Assembly: GCA_012861695.1 (NCBI GenBank)
Contig: JAAOOA010000027.1
Location: forward strand, 484,001-548,000
Reading direction: 5' to 3'
DNA length: 64,000 nt
Origin: Trematomus loennbergii
Lineage: Eukaryota; Chordata; Actinopteri; Perciformes; Nototheniidae
Shown: in pieces, positions 51,723 to 64,000 of the stretch
Layout: each line of letters opens with the position of its first letter
Position numbering within the stretch: the first letter of the stretch is position 1
The notes under the pieces: model-generated
The model's input: only the letters and a program-made list of their open reading frames with translations
Database searches by the model: none
Told to the model about the DNA's origin: nothing
Translations under genes and position numbers: made by a program

Positions 51723-52204
51723 GCTGAAATAAACCTGTATAAAGTAAATAGGGGTTAAAGAATAGTATTTGTTAGTGATTTCCAATTGGACTGTTCAAAC
51801 TGAGATGACATTTAAAAAAAAATTACTTGTGCTGCTCACTGGTGACAAAACAAAAAATCTGATTTGTGTGAACCTGATTTATGATAGTGTTGAGGGATGG
51901 ATGTGTGTGAGTTGGACTGATATCAATACTTCATATACTGAATATTTATAATCAACCCTCTATGGCATGACTTTTTCTTTTGGGAGGAAAAACAATTTTC
52001 ACCATGTGTTTTAGGAGCTTAGGGGTCTATTATATCCATTATAATGCCCCCCCACACCCCTCAACCAGGTGTTACGAGGGTATTGAAACACCAAGGATTA
52101 CTACAATTCAGAAGAAATAGGAGAAACAACTCTTTATGAATTCAAAAGGTTTTTCTTTGAGCAAAACAACCACAAATGGCTAAAACATATAACAGGAACA
52201 CATT
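51723..52204. other. Noncoding stretch
   Basis: No gene or repeat recognised. Confidence 0.4.
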
Positions 52205-52220
52205 GTGTGTGTGTGTGTGT

Positions 52221-52264
<44 letters not shown>

Positions 52265-52312
52265 TGTGTGTGTGTGTGTGTTGGTGTGTGTGTGTGTGTG
52301 TGTGTGTGTGTT
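52205..52312. repeat. (GT)n microsatellite
   Basis: Interrupted GT repeat of about 108 bp. Confidence 0.95.
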
Positions 52313-52554
52313 TATTGTTTGAACCAGTGTTTTTATATTTTGACAGCTAACATTTCTCACTGTGTGAAACCTCATGAAGCAGTTGCTGTTGGATGTGAAG
52401 CTGAGGTGCACATCACATTTCTGGCACTTGGCTTTTATTTGGGTGTAAACCCTGGTACCTTGCATCTCCCCTTCTCATCCGTTATTATCCAATGCACTGT
52501 GGTATCCAGGCGAACATTTCACTTAATTACATTATTTATTATTCTGATAAATAT

Positions 52555-53579
<1,025 letters not shown>

Positions 53580-53942
53580 CTAAAACAAAACAAATTGTAA
53601 GCAGATTAAAAGCACAATAATATGATGATTAACCTTTTCAACCTGTCCCAACATCACACGGATCTTAAAGTTCAACACTAAAGATATTAAAGTTGTACTT
53701 TCAAAAGCTAAATGTAGAGGTTGTTGTTGTTGTTGACCTGCATAGTACAACAGCTCCAATCAGATAGCTTCGTTACCATCGCAAGACTAACCTCACGTAT
53801 TTATCTTATTATTAAATCAAAAACATGCGTGTCTAGCCCCCTTGGGTTTCATTTTTGTGTCGTTAAGTATTTGAGTGGGATGACACTTTACTCACATTTA
53901 AAAACCAAATCAGTCGCTACTGCCTCAGTTGGGACGGTTGAC

Positions 53943-55695
53943 CAGTGGCGAGCCGTCAGGGCCCTCTAGGCCCTCTGAGGGCCTAAGATATTCTACAAAA
54001 TAATATTTAAAAACATTTTTTTTTAGTTATATTTTTCATTCGTTTTACCAAAATAACTTGGTAAAAAAAGGGGCCAGTAGTAACTGAACGAGAGAGTAAT
54101 GTCAAATGACAGTACAATTGACCAATCATATCTTCCCTCTAAATGGGTGGGTTTTATTATCGCGGACTTTATGACAAGTTCCGCCCGCTGTGAAGCTTTT
54201 CTTGTTTCAATAGAGTGGCGAAGTCCCTCCCCTTCCGGTGGACCTCCATGGGACCTTATTTCGGAAAAATTATGTATTGAAGTCAATGGAGAGAGAAAGA
54301 TTATCTTTCGATCCCGTTTGAATTGTGCCACGGATTACACATATGATGTTTGTCAATTTAAAAGATAATTTTGCAAGTCAAAAAAAATAAAATGTGTCGT
54401 AAAACTGTGAAGTAACACATTTGTTTGTGTGAAACGCTCAATGAACTACATCTCTGGTCAACAAAACACGTCACCAAGATGGCCGTCACTACTGTCTTGT
54501 CAACAAAGCGATTGACTACCCTCACTATCACCACAATGAAACACATCCAGAAGAATGTCATGCAAAGCTGCCTGCCTGCCTTCCTTTGATTCTCTCTGAA
54601 CTGCCTGGTCTTTTTAATTTCAACCATTTGTGCAGATAGCATGAAGTAGAAAAGATCGCTGATCGCCGATGCTAGCGTTAGCATTAGCATTTCTCCCCCA
54701 GGCTTAAATTGTGTATTATAGAATGATCACACCGGTGACAGTACTCTTCAAAGGGTTCACGAAATATGACTACTACTCTTACTGTTTAACATTTTGGGTT
54801 ACTTAATGTTACTTCATGTTAAGGCTAATAAAAATGACAAGGCTCTAATGCTAACTAACATGCTAGCTACTAGCTAGGTAGCTAACTTGATCAAGCCACT
54901 CCTGGTCCTTTCATCAGACGGGAAGCAAAAGAACGAGCAAGACCCATTGCTGGTATAATAACAACCTGGTACTAAGCACACAGGCATCTTGTTAAAGTTA
55001 TCTTATCTTAGCCAGCGCCATATAGATAGATTCTATCTATATGGCGCTGATCTTAGCTATCTCTTAGTGGAGGAAAACAATTGTGACATCACTTACGCGA
55101 CTCTGGGATTTGTAGTCTTTCTAGTTGCGTATTTTTCATAGTCTTATATTTCAACAGTTTTATGACAAACTGTGACTTTTTTGACATGGAAATTATTTTT
55201 TAAGATTGACAAACATCATATGTGTAATTCATGGCACAATTCAAACGGGATCGAAAGATAAGTTTTCTCTCTCCATTGACTTCAATACATTATTTTTCCG
55301 AAATAAGGTCCCATGGACCGGAAGTAGATGGGCGTGACTTCGCCACTCTATAGCAACAACCACTTCCTGTCAACAGTGTAAACTCGCCTTCAAAATAAAA
55401 GCATGTCCATACAAAATAGGAAGCCAAGCCAAATTACACTTAAGACATATAACTGCAACGAAAGTAACAAACACAATGCAATATCCTTTTCAATTTCAAA
55501 GAACACAAATTGGGTTATTTACAGGTGTTGTTTTGTGTGGTAGAGGGTCGCTGTCATTGATGCGTTTTGCACCCGGGCCGTTGTTTTGATATTCCGCTGA
55601 AGTATACGCTGTGACGTAATAACTTTTTTTTCTTTTTTTTTCGAGGGAAGGGGTGGGGTCAGAGGGCCTAGGTATAAAAGTCACGGCTCGATGAC
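53943..55695. mobile_element. hAT-like composite element with a nested insert
   Basis: The left end is CAGTGGCGAGCCGTCAGGGC, with AGGCCCTCTGAGGGCC following. The right side carries TCAGAGGGCCTAGG and CACGGCTCG at about 55658-55690, the inverted counterpart. The last bases of the right terminus are diverged. A 1.1 kb palindromic element lies inside (54211-55350). The sequence right of it (55349-55524) is the repeat also found in PDK intron 10. Confidence 0.5.
54211..55350. mobile_element. Nested element with long inverted arms
   Basis: The ends TAGAGTGGCGAAGTC and GACTTCGCCACTCTA are perfect inverted repeats. The arms stay complementary for about 150 bp (AAACGGGATCGAAAGATAA on the right, its complement on the left near 54300-54320). 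The interior includes GCTAGCGTTAGCATTAGCAT. If the outer TA of each end is a duplication, this is a Tc1/mariner-type insertion. Confidence 0.65.
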
Positions 55696-55967
55696 CATCA
55701 TTTAGCCACCATTTGTTTGCTACAAATATTTATCCTCCTGCAGATCGTTGTCCTGCAGGAGACAAATGAGAGGAGGACTGCTGCTCTCTTTGGTCTGTCA
55801 TACTACATATCCGGCGAAAATCAGGCAAATGTCATCAGGATGTGTGACGTAAGAGCATAACTTTCTATAATTAATTTATGTAAAATTGTAATTGTATATT
55901 TTAACATAAATCAATCCAAATCACCCCGTGCCCCAAGCTGCCTTCAAAATCAATGTTTACAATTACT

Positions 55968-56330
55968 TTAATTTAAAGTGCACCTATCATGCTATATTTA
56001 AATGATATAGTGTAGGGCCATACCTATATAAGGTATATTTATACGTTTCTGTTTTCAAAATACCAAACAGATCATGCATTTTAGCCATGCCTCATTTCGC
56101 TCTATTTGCTGTTCTCCAGCCCTGTTTTTGCAGGGGGCTGATTCTGTGAGCTGCAGCTGACCACGCCTGCAGGAGAGGGGAGCGCGCTCTGATCAAGTCA
56201 GAAGAGGGGGAGAAAAATAGATCTCCGTCCTCCGTGTTTTATTATAGCCTATTATTATATAGAGTCGTTATTCATTTGTTTTAAAGCTCAATAAATAATA
56301 AAGAAGACCTTTGACCGGCACTTTTCTAAT
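55968..56330. repeat. Teleost repeat starting TTTAAAGTGCACCTATCATG
   Basis: Begins next to TTAA-like sequence with AAAGTGCACCTATCATGC, followed by a TAGTGTAGGGCC block. This wording recurs in teleost non-autonomous elements. The right end is not resolved. Confidence 0.45.
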
Positions 56331-56867
56331 TTTGTCCGGAAGATTTAAACTTTAACGGACATCTTGACCGGCGAAAGAAGACCTAACTGAAACTCTGCCG
56401 CACGGTCCCCTCGTTACTTGGAAGAGGCGGAGAGGTGGGTGTTTGTCATCTGCTGGTGGACTAACCGGAGAGAATTACAGTGCTTGCCTCGACGGGGAGG
56501 GATTGCATTGAATTACAGCAGCAGGAGCAAACGCTTGCCTCGGGGAGGGAGAAAAAAAGCCACAGCGGAGAATAAACAGAAGGGTAACCATGGTAACCAT
56601 GCGCGGGAAGTCTTCTTCGCTGCTTTTGTGGCAGACTACAGCGCCACTTACAGGCCTGGCATATGTACTACAGCGTCTCCAGCGCTTTCGAGCGGCAATG
56701 GCCGGCCGTGGCCCAACCCCACATTCCCCTGATTGGTGGAGAGTTGGCCCAATAGCCGTAGCGCCACCGTCCTGACGTCAGTAACGTGTTCAAATCTGGA
56801 TCAGTTTTTATCAGATCTGTTGCAGCCCCTTTTTTAGAGATTTGGGTATGGAGGAAAATAGAGAGGG
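56331..56867. other. GC-richer noncoding stretch
   Basis: The open frame at 56418-56732 has no recognisable domain and probably belongs to repetitive DNA. No gene called. Confidence 0.35.
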
Positions 56868-57488
56868 CAGGGCCGTATCCACCATTGAGGTCACGAGGTC
56901 CGGACCTCGGTAATAATTTCCGAGCTGTGTATATAACAAAACGTGTGAAATAACTCTACTAAACGGGGTTCTTTGTAGTACTTCCATTTACTGCCGATGG
57001 GGGCGCTGCATAACTACGTAGCCTCGATTAAAGCAAACAGAAGAAGACGACATGTATCAACAAACCACCGCAGCCCGGACTTGTATCGGAGAGCAGCGGA
57101 GGAGTGATGAGGTATCTAGAGATCTGAGTCCAGCGGGCTGCTTGTGTTTCTGTTCCTCACAGGACATCATATGACCAGCAGATCCTGTGTGAACGCTTTA
57201 CGTTAGTCAGTGGACGTCCGACAACATGCACACTAACTTATATTGCAGCTATAGGCTATACTTTGGTTTAAATTGCGTGAATAAACTAGCTAGAGAGCTA
57301 AAGTTAATTACATTCATCCAATGTCAGAAGGATTACCTTTTAACAAACGTTGTAATGCTTGTCTTTCATTTCAATTTGAGTAAAACATTGAAGATATAAC
57401 ATTGTATTGTTTTCTTTTTACACTGACTCAGATATAATGAAAAGACTACGTCAGTCGAAGCTCAGCTTTGGTAAGGAAGAGACAGGAC

Positions 57489-57552
<64 letters not shown>

Positions 57553-57613
57553 TGATGGAAGTCGGGAGGAACTGCAGGTACAGTCACACAAAGAATGTAG
57601 GCTTAATAACCCC

Positions 57614-57646
<33 letters not shown>

Positions 57647-58290
57647 CATTACAATATAGACAATAGGCATACTTTTAACAACATACATCTATTGCAGTTA
57701 TGATGTCATAATAACATACAATTGTATAAAACACAATTTGCTTACATCTTTGTTCTCTTTTGAGAATCAAACCAAACAGATTTGTATTTAAAAGATAATG
57801 CAAACAAGTGAAATGAACTAAATTGCTGAATTGCTTTTAATTCACTGGCAGGAGCGACAAGTGAGGAGGAGCAAAAAGTGAACAACGAGGTAGAGATTGA
57901 ACAAAGAGAAAGAGTAGAGGACAGAGAGAGTAATGAACAGGAAGAAGACAGAGAGACTAAAGAAGATGGAAGAGAGGCTGCAGGTTATGGAAAGGAGAGA
58001 GACATGGAAAATGAATGTTGACAATGTTTTGTGATCATTTTAGCCTCTTCTGCATGTCCAGATCATTCATAGTAACAATTAACTGATTCTTATGCATTAC
58101 ACTTTCAAAAATAATTTATGCTGCAGCCCACTGACATGGTTTGAAATCAATATATTATCCAATTGTGACCCCCCACAGGACTTAAAAAGCACCTAACTAG
58201 ATCATGAAAATCCCAAAAATCACGGGGAGTATACCCCCGAACCCCCCATGTTTGGAGCTCGGTATTTAGCAAATCCTGGATACGGCCCTG
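56868..58290 (+). mobile_element. hAT element copy A, retains transposase 5' exons
   Basis: Ends CAGGGCCGTATCCA and TGGATACGGCCCTG are perfect inverted repeats, flanked by a perfect 8 bp duplication AGAGAGGG (56860-56867 and 58291-58298). Length is 1423 bp. Inside, an exon-like stretch from 57437 reads MKRLRQSKLSFGKEETGQAE, then a GA microsatellite coding for (RE)n. A second one at about 57852-58020 starts GATSEEEQKVNNEVEIEQRE. The N-terminal KR..QSKLSFG style resembles the start of ZMYM1-like hAT transposases. No catalytic core, so non-autonomous. Confidence 0.9.
57496..57549. repeat. (GA)n microsatellite in copy A
   Basis: About 54 bp of GA repeat within the retained coding exon. The TATC repeat at 57614-57644 follows in the same element. 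Confidence 0.95.
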
Positions 58291-58298
58291 AGAGAGGG

Positions 58299-61200
58299 TT
58301 GTGTTTTCTGACACTTGGTGAGTTCCCTGGAACACCGGGGACACATCACAAGTATATTTAGGTGTTTTTTTGTAAATAACAGACGGTGTCAAGAGGAAGA
58401 TAAGTCCCCTGGTTTGTCGCCTATACTCTAACTGCCATGAGAAAACTCAAAATCAATTTTCCAAAATCCGACAATAGAGGTGGTCTTTAACGTACCGGCA
58501 GATGACAGCGCTGACAAGGTGTGTTATATCGCAGCGAGACGCTACAATACTAATTGTGGGCTTATCATGTTGATTCGGCCACAACAGAAAAAAAGAAAAA
58601 AAAACTCTCGCTCTCTCCAGAGGGGCAGGTCAGGGCAAACGGGCCGTTGTCCGGGCAACAATAGCCCGTACCTGTGCACGTCCCTGTGTAGAACACATTG
58701 AGCTCACTTTTATTTCTCCTTTTTTAAGGCTCATGGAGACACTAGAGGAAGCATTGAAGGGGATGCAGGTTGGTCTACGGACAGGCTCCGAATGTGATGG
58801 GATGCCTTTCCTCAGCAGGGCTTCAATGTGGCAGTTGTGCTCCACAACTTGAGAGATGTGGCTTGCGGCTTTGTGATGCTTCTTAGAATGATCTATTGTT
58901 CAAATCTTTAGTATCCTCTATTCATTCGAGTTTCTCCAGAGGGTGGTTATGAAAATACATGGACTAAAAAGAAACTCTTGAGGTAAATCATCAATGTTCT
59001 TTTAACTGACTTTCTAATGCTGAGTTTAGAAAGTCAGTTCAATTTGGTGTTGTGTATTTGTATGTGTATCCAAGTGTTTTGTTGAGTGCTTTAAAGAGGA
59101 CTAATAAGAACCTGATAATTATGCTAATTTCCAGGTTCTTAATAATATGTTGTGCCTCTAATGACATGTTTCCATGTTGTGACATTACATTCTTGAATGT
59201 TTATGTCTTTTAAAAGAAAAAAGTTTTAGGTTATTAGAAGCACGTCTTAATGTGTTTTTGTGGATATCGAGGGGGTTTGAGAGGGTGCAGTGGAGGAGGG
59301 GGGCCAACGAGATAATTCTGCACTCTACTCATGGAGCAGATCCAAAGTTGTCCTATCTTCAAGGTCCTGAGGAGAGGAGGCCCTCCATAGTGTTGGAGAG
59401 TAAACATTTTTATATATCTTAACATAAAAATATGACACACTATTATGGAAAATGTATAATATTTAAAAAAAGTTTACATTTGAAAAGTTTACTGTGCTTA
59501 GTATTGTTTTCACTATTGTAGTGATATAACTTTCCCTAACGTGTGTGTGTACAATATCAGGACTCCTTGCATGGATGAAAATATTGTACGGTCACTGTGT
59601 AATCTTTTCTTTTCATATTCAGCCTTACAGAAAGGACACTACAAGATCGTGGCCAAAATGATCATGGTACGCCTGCTACAGTGCTCGCCCCATTTATTTT
59701 CTGAAAGATTGTACCAGCAGGTATGTGGCTTGACACCTACCCCTGCTACTTGGGCTAATTTTTGACCAGGGACTCAAGGCCAAGCTCCAAAAGGAGAGTA
59801 CATTTGTTTTGTTTTTATTCATCCATTTAGCAGTTTGTTTTGTGCAAAGCTGCGTTCTCCTGTGTGCTTCCATATTCCATCCTCGTTGAATCATAATCTA
59901 GCGTATTTACTCTAGAGAGCTTGTTTTTAAATTTGTGATTTATGCAATTAACAAAACACTTAATATAAATTGAAATTCTTGAGTATTATGTTATCCGTTT
60001 TAAGAATATATTTTGCAACCAAACAAACAAATTACATCGCAGAGGCAACAACAGTGGAGGCGGCCAGAGGAGCTCTCCCTTATGCATCTATCGTTTTCCA
60101 TCCCATTTGGATTTAACCACGCCTACTTCTGCATTACGAAAGCATCAACGCGACAGAGTGTTTTATGACACGGTATTATGTGTGTGGATTTTAATGAATA
60201 GTTGTCTGTTTCCTACTTGTGGGTTTGGCTCCCAAGCGAATTGTGACAATATGAAGAGGTGGTTTAACTAGGAGACCACACTAGTTTTGATGCCACTTGC
60301 AGGTGGAACAGGTCAAGGATTGGTCAAAAAGGTAAAGGGGTCGTCAGGGGTGACATGGAGGGTGGATGTTACCCGGCCCAGGTTGGGGAAGCATGTGCTC
60401 TTCAAAGTTAGTGTTGTCTCGTTGATATTTATTGAAGCTACCTTTTAATGATCCTTTTTACTTTGGCCTGTACTACAAGAAAAACAGCTTTATTTTGTTC
60501 AGGCAAGTTACGAGTGTCAGCATAGGTGAACACAAGAGATGATGCCTCTCTTGTGGAGAACATGATGGAGGACATGAAAGCTGCTGCCAGGATCCACTTT
60601 TCACTGCTGGGCTATTGGCAATGGCTAAGCAGTATGATCTCCTGCGAAGCAACCCCTCCAAACTGCTGTCTGCCGTTCATACATTTGGGAAATCCAGCAG
60701 CCTGACCAGCAAAAGGGCCGCCATTTTAAGGCGGCTGCCAGACGTCAAGGCCCGATGATTGGCTGCCAGCCTACGGCTGTGGCACACAAGAAGTCAGGCG
60801 CTGGATCAAGGAGGCGTTTATCATCTGGGCGCCCTGTGAAAAGGCACAGCTTAAGTTCGGCAGTGGCGTTGAACACCAGCCTTGCAAAAATACATTAATG
60901 TATTTATCCCCCCCCATTCCTCTGTTTAGATACAGGACGCTGGTTTTCGTGCCCCTGTACACCCTCTGCCTCCTCTACCCCCCCCCCATCCCTCTGTTTA
61001 GAGCCAGGACACTGGTTTTCGGTGCCCCTCTACATCCTTTATGCATCTGTTTGTTTATGTGTATGCCTTTCTTTCTCATTTGTTTTTCACTTTATGTCTT
61101 TGTCATGTCTTATCCCATTTGTGGTATCAAGGATGTCGCTACAGCCTTGTCAGGTGTCATTTGGAATATACAGCGGTAAAAAGTGACATACTGTAGGCTA

Positions 61201-61314
61201 ATGCAACAGCTATCAATGTGTTTTTTAAACTCTCCGAACAAATAAAATAAAATAAAAAAAGGAAAAAAACATTTTATAAGTAGCATCTATGTTGTTTCCA
61301 CATTCGCCTACCTC
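58299..61314. other. Stretch between the two hAT copies, no gene recognised
   Basis: A GC-richer block at 60,520-60,890 has fragmentary open frames on the plus strand (for example ENMMEDMKAAARIHFSLLGY) but no family I can name. It may be a decayed transposon gene. A tandem duplication of about 72 bp occupies 60,905-61,030. Confidence 0.4.
60905..61030. repeat. Two-unit tandem duplication
   Basis: Two units of about 72 bp, each beginning with a poly-C run, then CATTCCTCTGTTTAGA or CATCCCTCTGTTTAGA, then a GGTTTTCG block and TGCCCCT. Confidence 0.75.
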
Positions 61315-61695
61315 TTAAAGGGCCCATGTCATGCTTTTCCGGTTATTACCCGTCCCCTTGTGTGTTATGAAGGTTTTTATGCATGTAAACGGTCTGCAGA
61401 GTCAAAACCCATTCTCACAGCGTTATAAACCTTTTTCTTACTCAATATCAAGCCACACTTATTGTTTTTACTTCGGCTGTGAGTGTTTATGTGTGCTCAG
61501 GAGGAGTTTCGCTTGTTCTCGCTGTATCGCCGACCCGGAAACCTGTCCGCTCCTCGCAGCAGCTCGCAGCAACGAGCCTCGCAACGTCCCGACCAATCAG
61601 AGCACACTGGGCTCACAGGGAGGGGGGGGGCAGGAGCTCCAACAAGCCGTTTAGGACAGAGAGTGAATACCTGGTGAATACACATACTTTACAGA

Positions 61696-62366
61696 CAGGG
61701 CCGTATCCAGGATTTCATAAATACCGAGGTCCAAACATGATAAGGGGGTTCGGGGGTATACCCCCCCTGAGATTTTTGGGATTTTCATGATCTAGTTAGG
61801 TGCTTTTTAAGTCCTGTGGGGGGTCACAATTGGATAATATATTGATTTCAAACCATGTCAGTGGGCTGCAGCATACATTATTTTTGAAAGTGTAATGCAT
61901 AAGAATCAGTTAATTGTTACTATTAATGATCTGGACATGCAGAAGAGGCTAAAATGATCACAAAACATTGTCAACATTCATTTTCCATGTCTCTCTCCTT
62001 TCCATAACCTGCAGCCTCTCTTCCATCTTCTTTAGTCTCTCTGTCTTCTTCCTGTTCATTACTCTCTCTGTCCTCTACTCTTTCTCTTTGTTCAATCTCT
62101 CCCTCGTTGTTCACTTTTTGCTCCTTCTCACTTGTCGCTCCTGCCAGTGAATGAAAAGCAATTCAGCAATTTAGTTCATTTCACTTGTTTGTTTGCATTA
62201 TTTTTTTTATTTAAATCTGTTTTGTTTGATTCTCAAAAGAGAACAAAGATGTAAGCAAATTGTGTAGTTTTATACAATTGTATGTTATTATGACATCATA
62301 ACTGCACTAGATATATGTAGTTTTAAAATGATGCCTATTGTCTATAGTGTAAATGAAGACTATTGT

Positions 62367-62398
<32 letters not shown>

Positions 62399-62546
62399 GA
62401 TAGATAGGTAGAGATAGATAGATAGATAGATGGATAGATAGATAGATAGATAGATGGATAGATAGATAGATAGATAGATAGATGGGGTTATTAAGCCTAC
62501 ATTATTTTGTGTGAATGTACCTGCAGTTCCTCCCTGACTTCCATCA

Positions 62547-62606
<60 letters not shown>

Positions 62607-63230
62607 GCCTGTCCTGTCTCTTCCTTACCAAAGCTGAGCTTCGACTGGCGTAGTCTTTTCATTATATCTGAGTCAGTGTAAAAAGAAAACAATACAATGT
62701 TATATCTTCAATGTTTTACTCAAATTGAAATGAAAGACAAGCATTACAACGTTTGTTAAAAGGTAATCCTTCTGACATTGGATGAATGTAATTAACTTTA
62801 GCTCTCTAGCTAGTTTATTCACGCAATTTAAACCAAAGTATAGCCTATAGCTGCAATATAAGTTAGTGTGCATGTTGTCGGACGTCCACTGACTAACGTA
62901 GAGCGTTCACACAGGATCTGCTGGTCATATGATGTCCTGTGAGGAACAGAAACACAAGCAGCCCGCTAGACTCAGATCTCTAGATACCTCATCACTCCTC
63001 CGCTGCTCCGATACAAGTCCGGGCTGCGGTGGTTTGTTGATACATGTCGTCTTCTTCTGTTTGCTTTAATCGAGGCTACGTAGTTATGCAGCGCCCCCAT
63101 CGGCAGTAAATGGAAGTACTACAAAGAACCCCGTTTAGTGCAGTTATTTCACACGTTTTGTTATATACACAGCTCGGAAATTATTACCGAGGTCCGGACC
63201 TCGGTGACCTCAATGGTGGATACGGCCCTG
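61696..63230 (-). mobile_element. hAT element copy B, inverted relative to copy A
   Basis: Same termini as copy A (CAGGGCCGTATCCA and its complement), flanked by TTTACAGA and TATACAGA (7 of 8 identical). Length is 1535 bp. On the minus strand it carries the same retained exon starting MKRLRQSKLSFGKEETGQAE at about 62662 and the second exon-like stretch at about 62000-62150. The size difference from copy A comes mainly from the expanded GATA repeat at about 62370-62483. Confidence 0.9.
62370..62483. repeat. (GATA)n microsatellite in copy B
   Basis: About 114 bp of imperfect GATA repeat. The equivalent tract in copy A is only about 31 bp. A CT repeat follows at about 62548-62605. Confidence 0.95.
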
Positions 63231-63354
63231 TATACAGAGATGCTGTATGAGAAACCAATGTGATTTTGGAAAATTGCACAATATAAATCTATTCTAGTAG
63301 ACCTCAACAATGGAAATATGATCAGTAGAAATGGCCATGACATAGGACCTTTAA

Positions 63355-64000
63355 ACTTATCAGTCAGCTTTTTAAAAGAAGATGAATTATTATACAGCGC
63401 TTTTCCAATTTCTCAAATCGCTTTACATTACATATTACATATATTAGACAGGTTATACATTGAGTACTGACCCCAAGTAGTCTGCGACCGCGAGCTGTTC
63501 TATATAGAAAGCCAAGTGTGCCACAATTCACCAATATTTCAAGCCCGTTTTTTATATGATAATGAGCCGCACCTTCTGTTTTACATAGCCACTAAATTCA
63601 AGTGTGTGCAACCAATCGGTGAAGGGTTAAGCCAGACCAAAGCAACTTTGTTACAAGCTGGCTCCTTTTGTAACAAAAGGAAAGAATATTTAAACAAAAG
63701 TTGCCCAAAACAATCATTTATTTATATCATCCAAACTGGTCACAAATAACAAATAAGCAAACTGAGGAGTGCTGGCCTGATACACAGGGCTTGGCAGCTC
63801 TGGATTTGTTTTAATGTTTGAGGTGCAATAAACGACACAGCAGCTTTTTGGCATGATAAAACGATTATTTCCGCCTCGCTCATGAGAGTAACAGCTGGAG
63901 AAATTACAGCCTCGCCTACTGATTTTAATTTAACCATATATCGAGACCGATTGTCGATTTCAAATGATTTAATGTAATTGTTTGCCTGACTGGCCATCGT
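63355..64000. other. Noncoding right edge
   Basis: A short LINE/SINE-tail-like fragment with CAGCGCTTTTCCAATTTCTC and AAATCGCTTTACA lies at about 63395-63428. No gene seen. Confidence 0.4.

Larger units (their letters stand above)
61319..63350. mobile_element. TTAA-flanked MITE split by hAT copy B
   Basis: Starts AGGGCCCATGTCATG after TTAA (61315-61318) and ends CATGACATAGGACCT before TTAA (63351-63354). The ends are inverted repeats with two mismatches. Without the hAT insert the element is about 480 bp. The TTAA duplication points to piggyBac-type transposition. Confidence 0.75.

Noticed and set aside
57496..57645. Regularly spaced repeats as a CRISPR-like array
   Set aside because: Simple dinucleotide and tetranucleotide repeats without spacers, in eukaryotic DNA.

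Overview
The window reads as teleost nuclear DNA, probably from a spiny-rayed fish. It has split genes with GT-AG introns, long CA/TG microsatellites, fish-type tRNA-derived SINEs, and many non-autonomous DNA transposons of hAT, piggyBac and Tc1/mariner type. There is no prokaryotic or organellar signature.

Layout. 1-23 kb: a SINE at the left edge, one probable plus-strand last coding exon (5555-5706, gene not identified), then a long gene-poor stretch with microsatellites, poly-C tracts and decayed MITE copies. 24-37.6 kb: the only complete host gene, a pyruvate dehydrogenase kinase (PDK2-like) on the minus strand. It has 11 coding exons from 37417 to 25529, all with GT-AG junctions, and a CCAAT/TATA-like promoter near 37.5-37.6 kb. 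Its introns carry a TA-repeat or piggyBac-type MITE, nested hAT elements and very long CA repeats beside splice sites. Its last two exons each lack one base. 37.8-64 kb: almost wholly mobile DNA. This includes a piggyBac remnant, a LINE split by a 1.9 kb hAT element, a decayed multi-motif gene inside long subrepeated inverted repeats, a ZMYM1-like hAT transposase gene with five exons and several single-base frame breaks, a Harbinger-type Myb/SANT accessory gene, and two inverted copies of a hAT element that kept the first exons of its transposase.

How the pieces relate. Only the PDK gene has a clear host role: it phosphorylates the pyruvate dehydrogenase E1 alpha subunit in the mitochondrial matrix and so brakes glucose oxidation. 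The rest is a record of layered transposition. At several sites the target duplication is preserved, so the order of insertion can be read directly.

Main points for a second look: (1) at least eight single-base length changes, mostly at short homopolymers, break otherwise open frames in unrelated genes, which suggests assembly indels as well as decay; (2) the element at 44.6-47.25 kb, with tandemly subrepeated inverted ends and a recurrent but poorly characterised gene, is the best candidate for a little-described mobile system; (3) the paired hAT copies near 57 and 62 kb carry transposase exons and hypervariable microsatellites.
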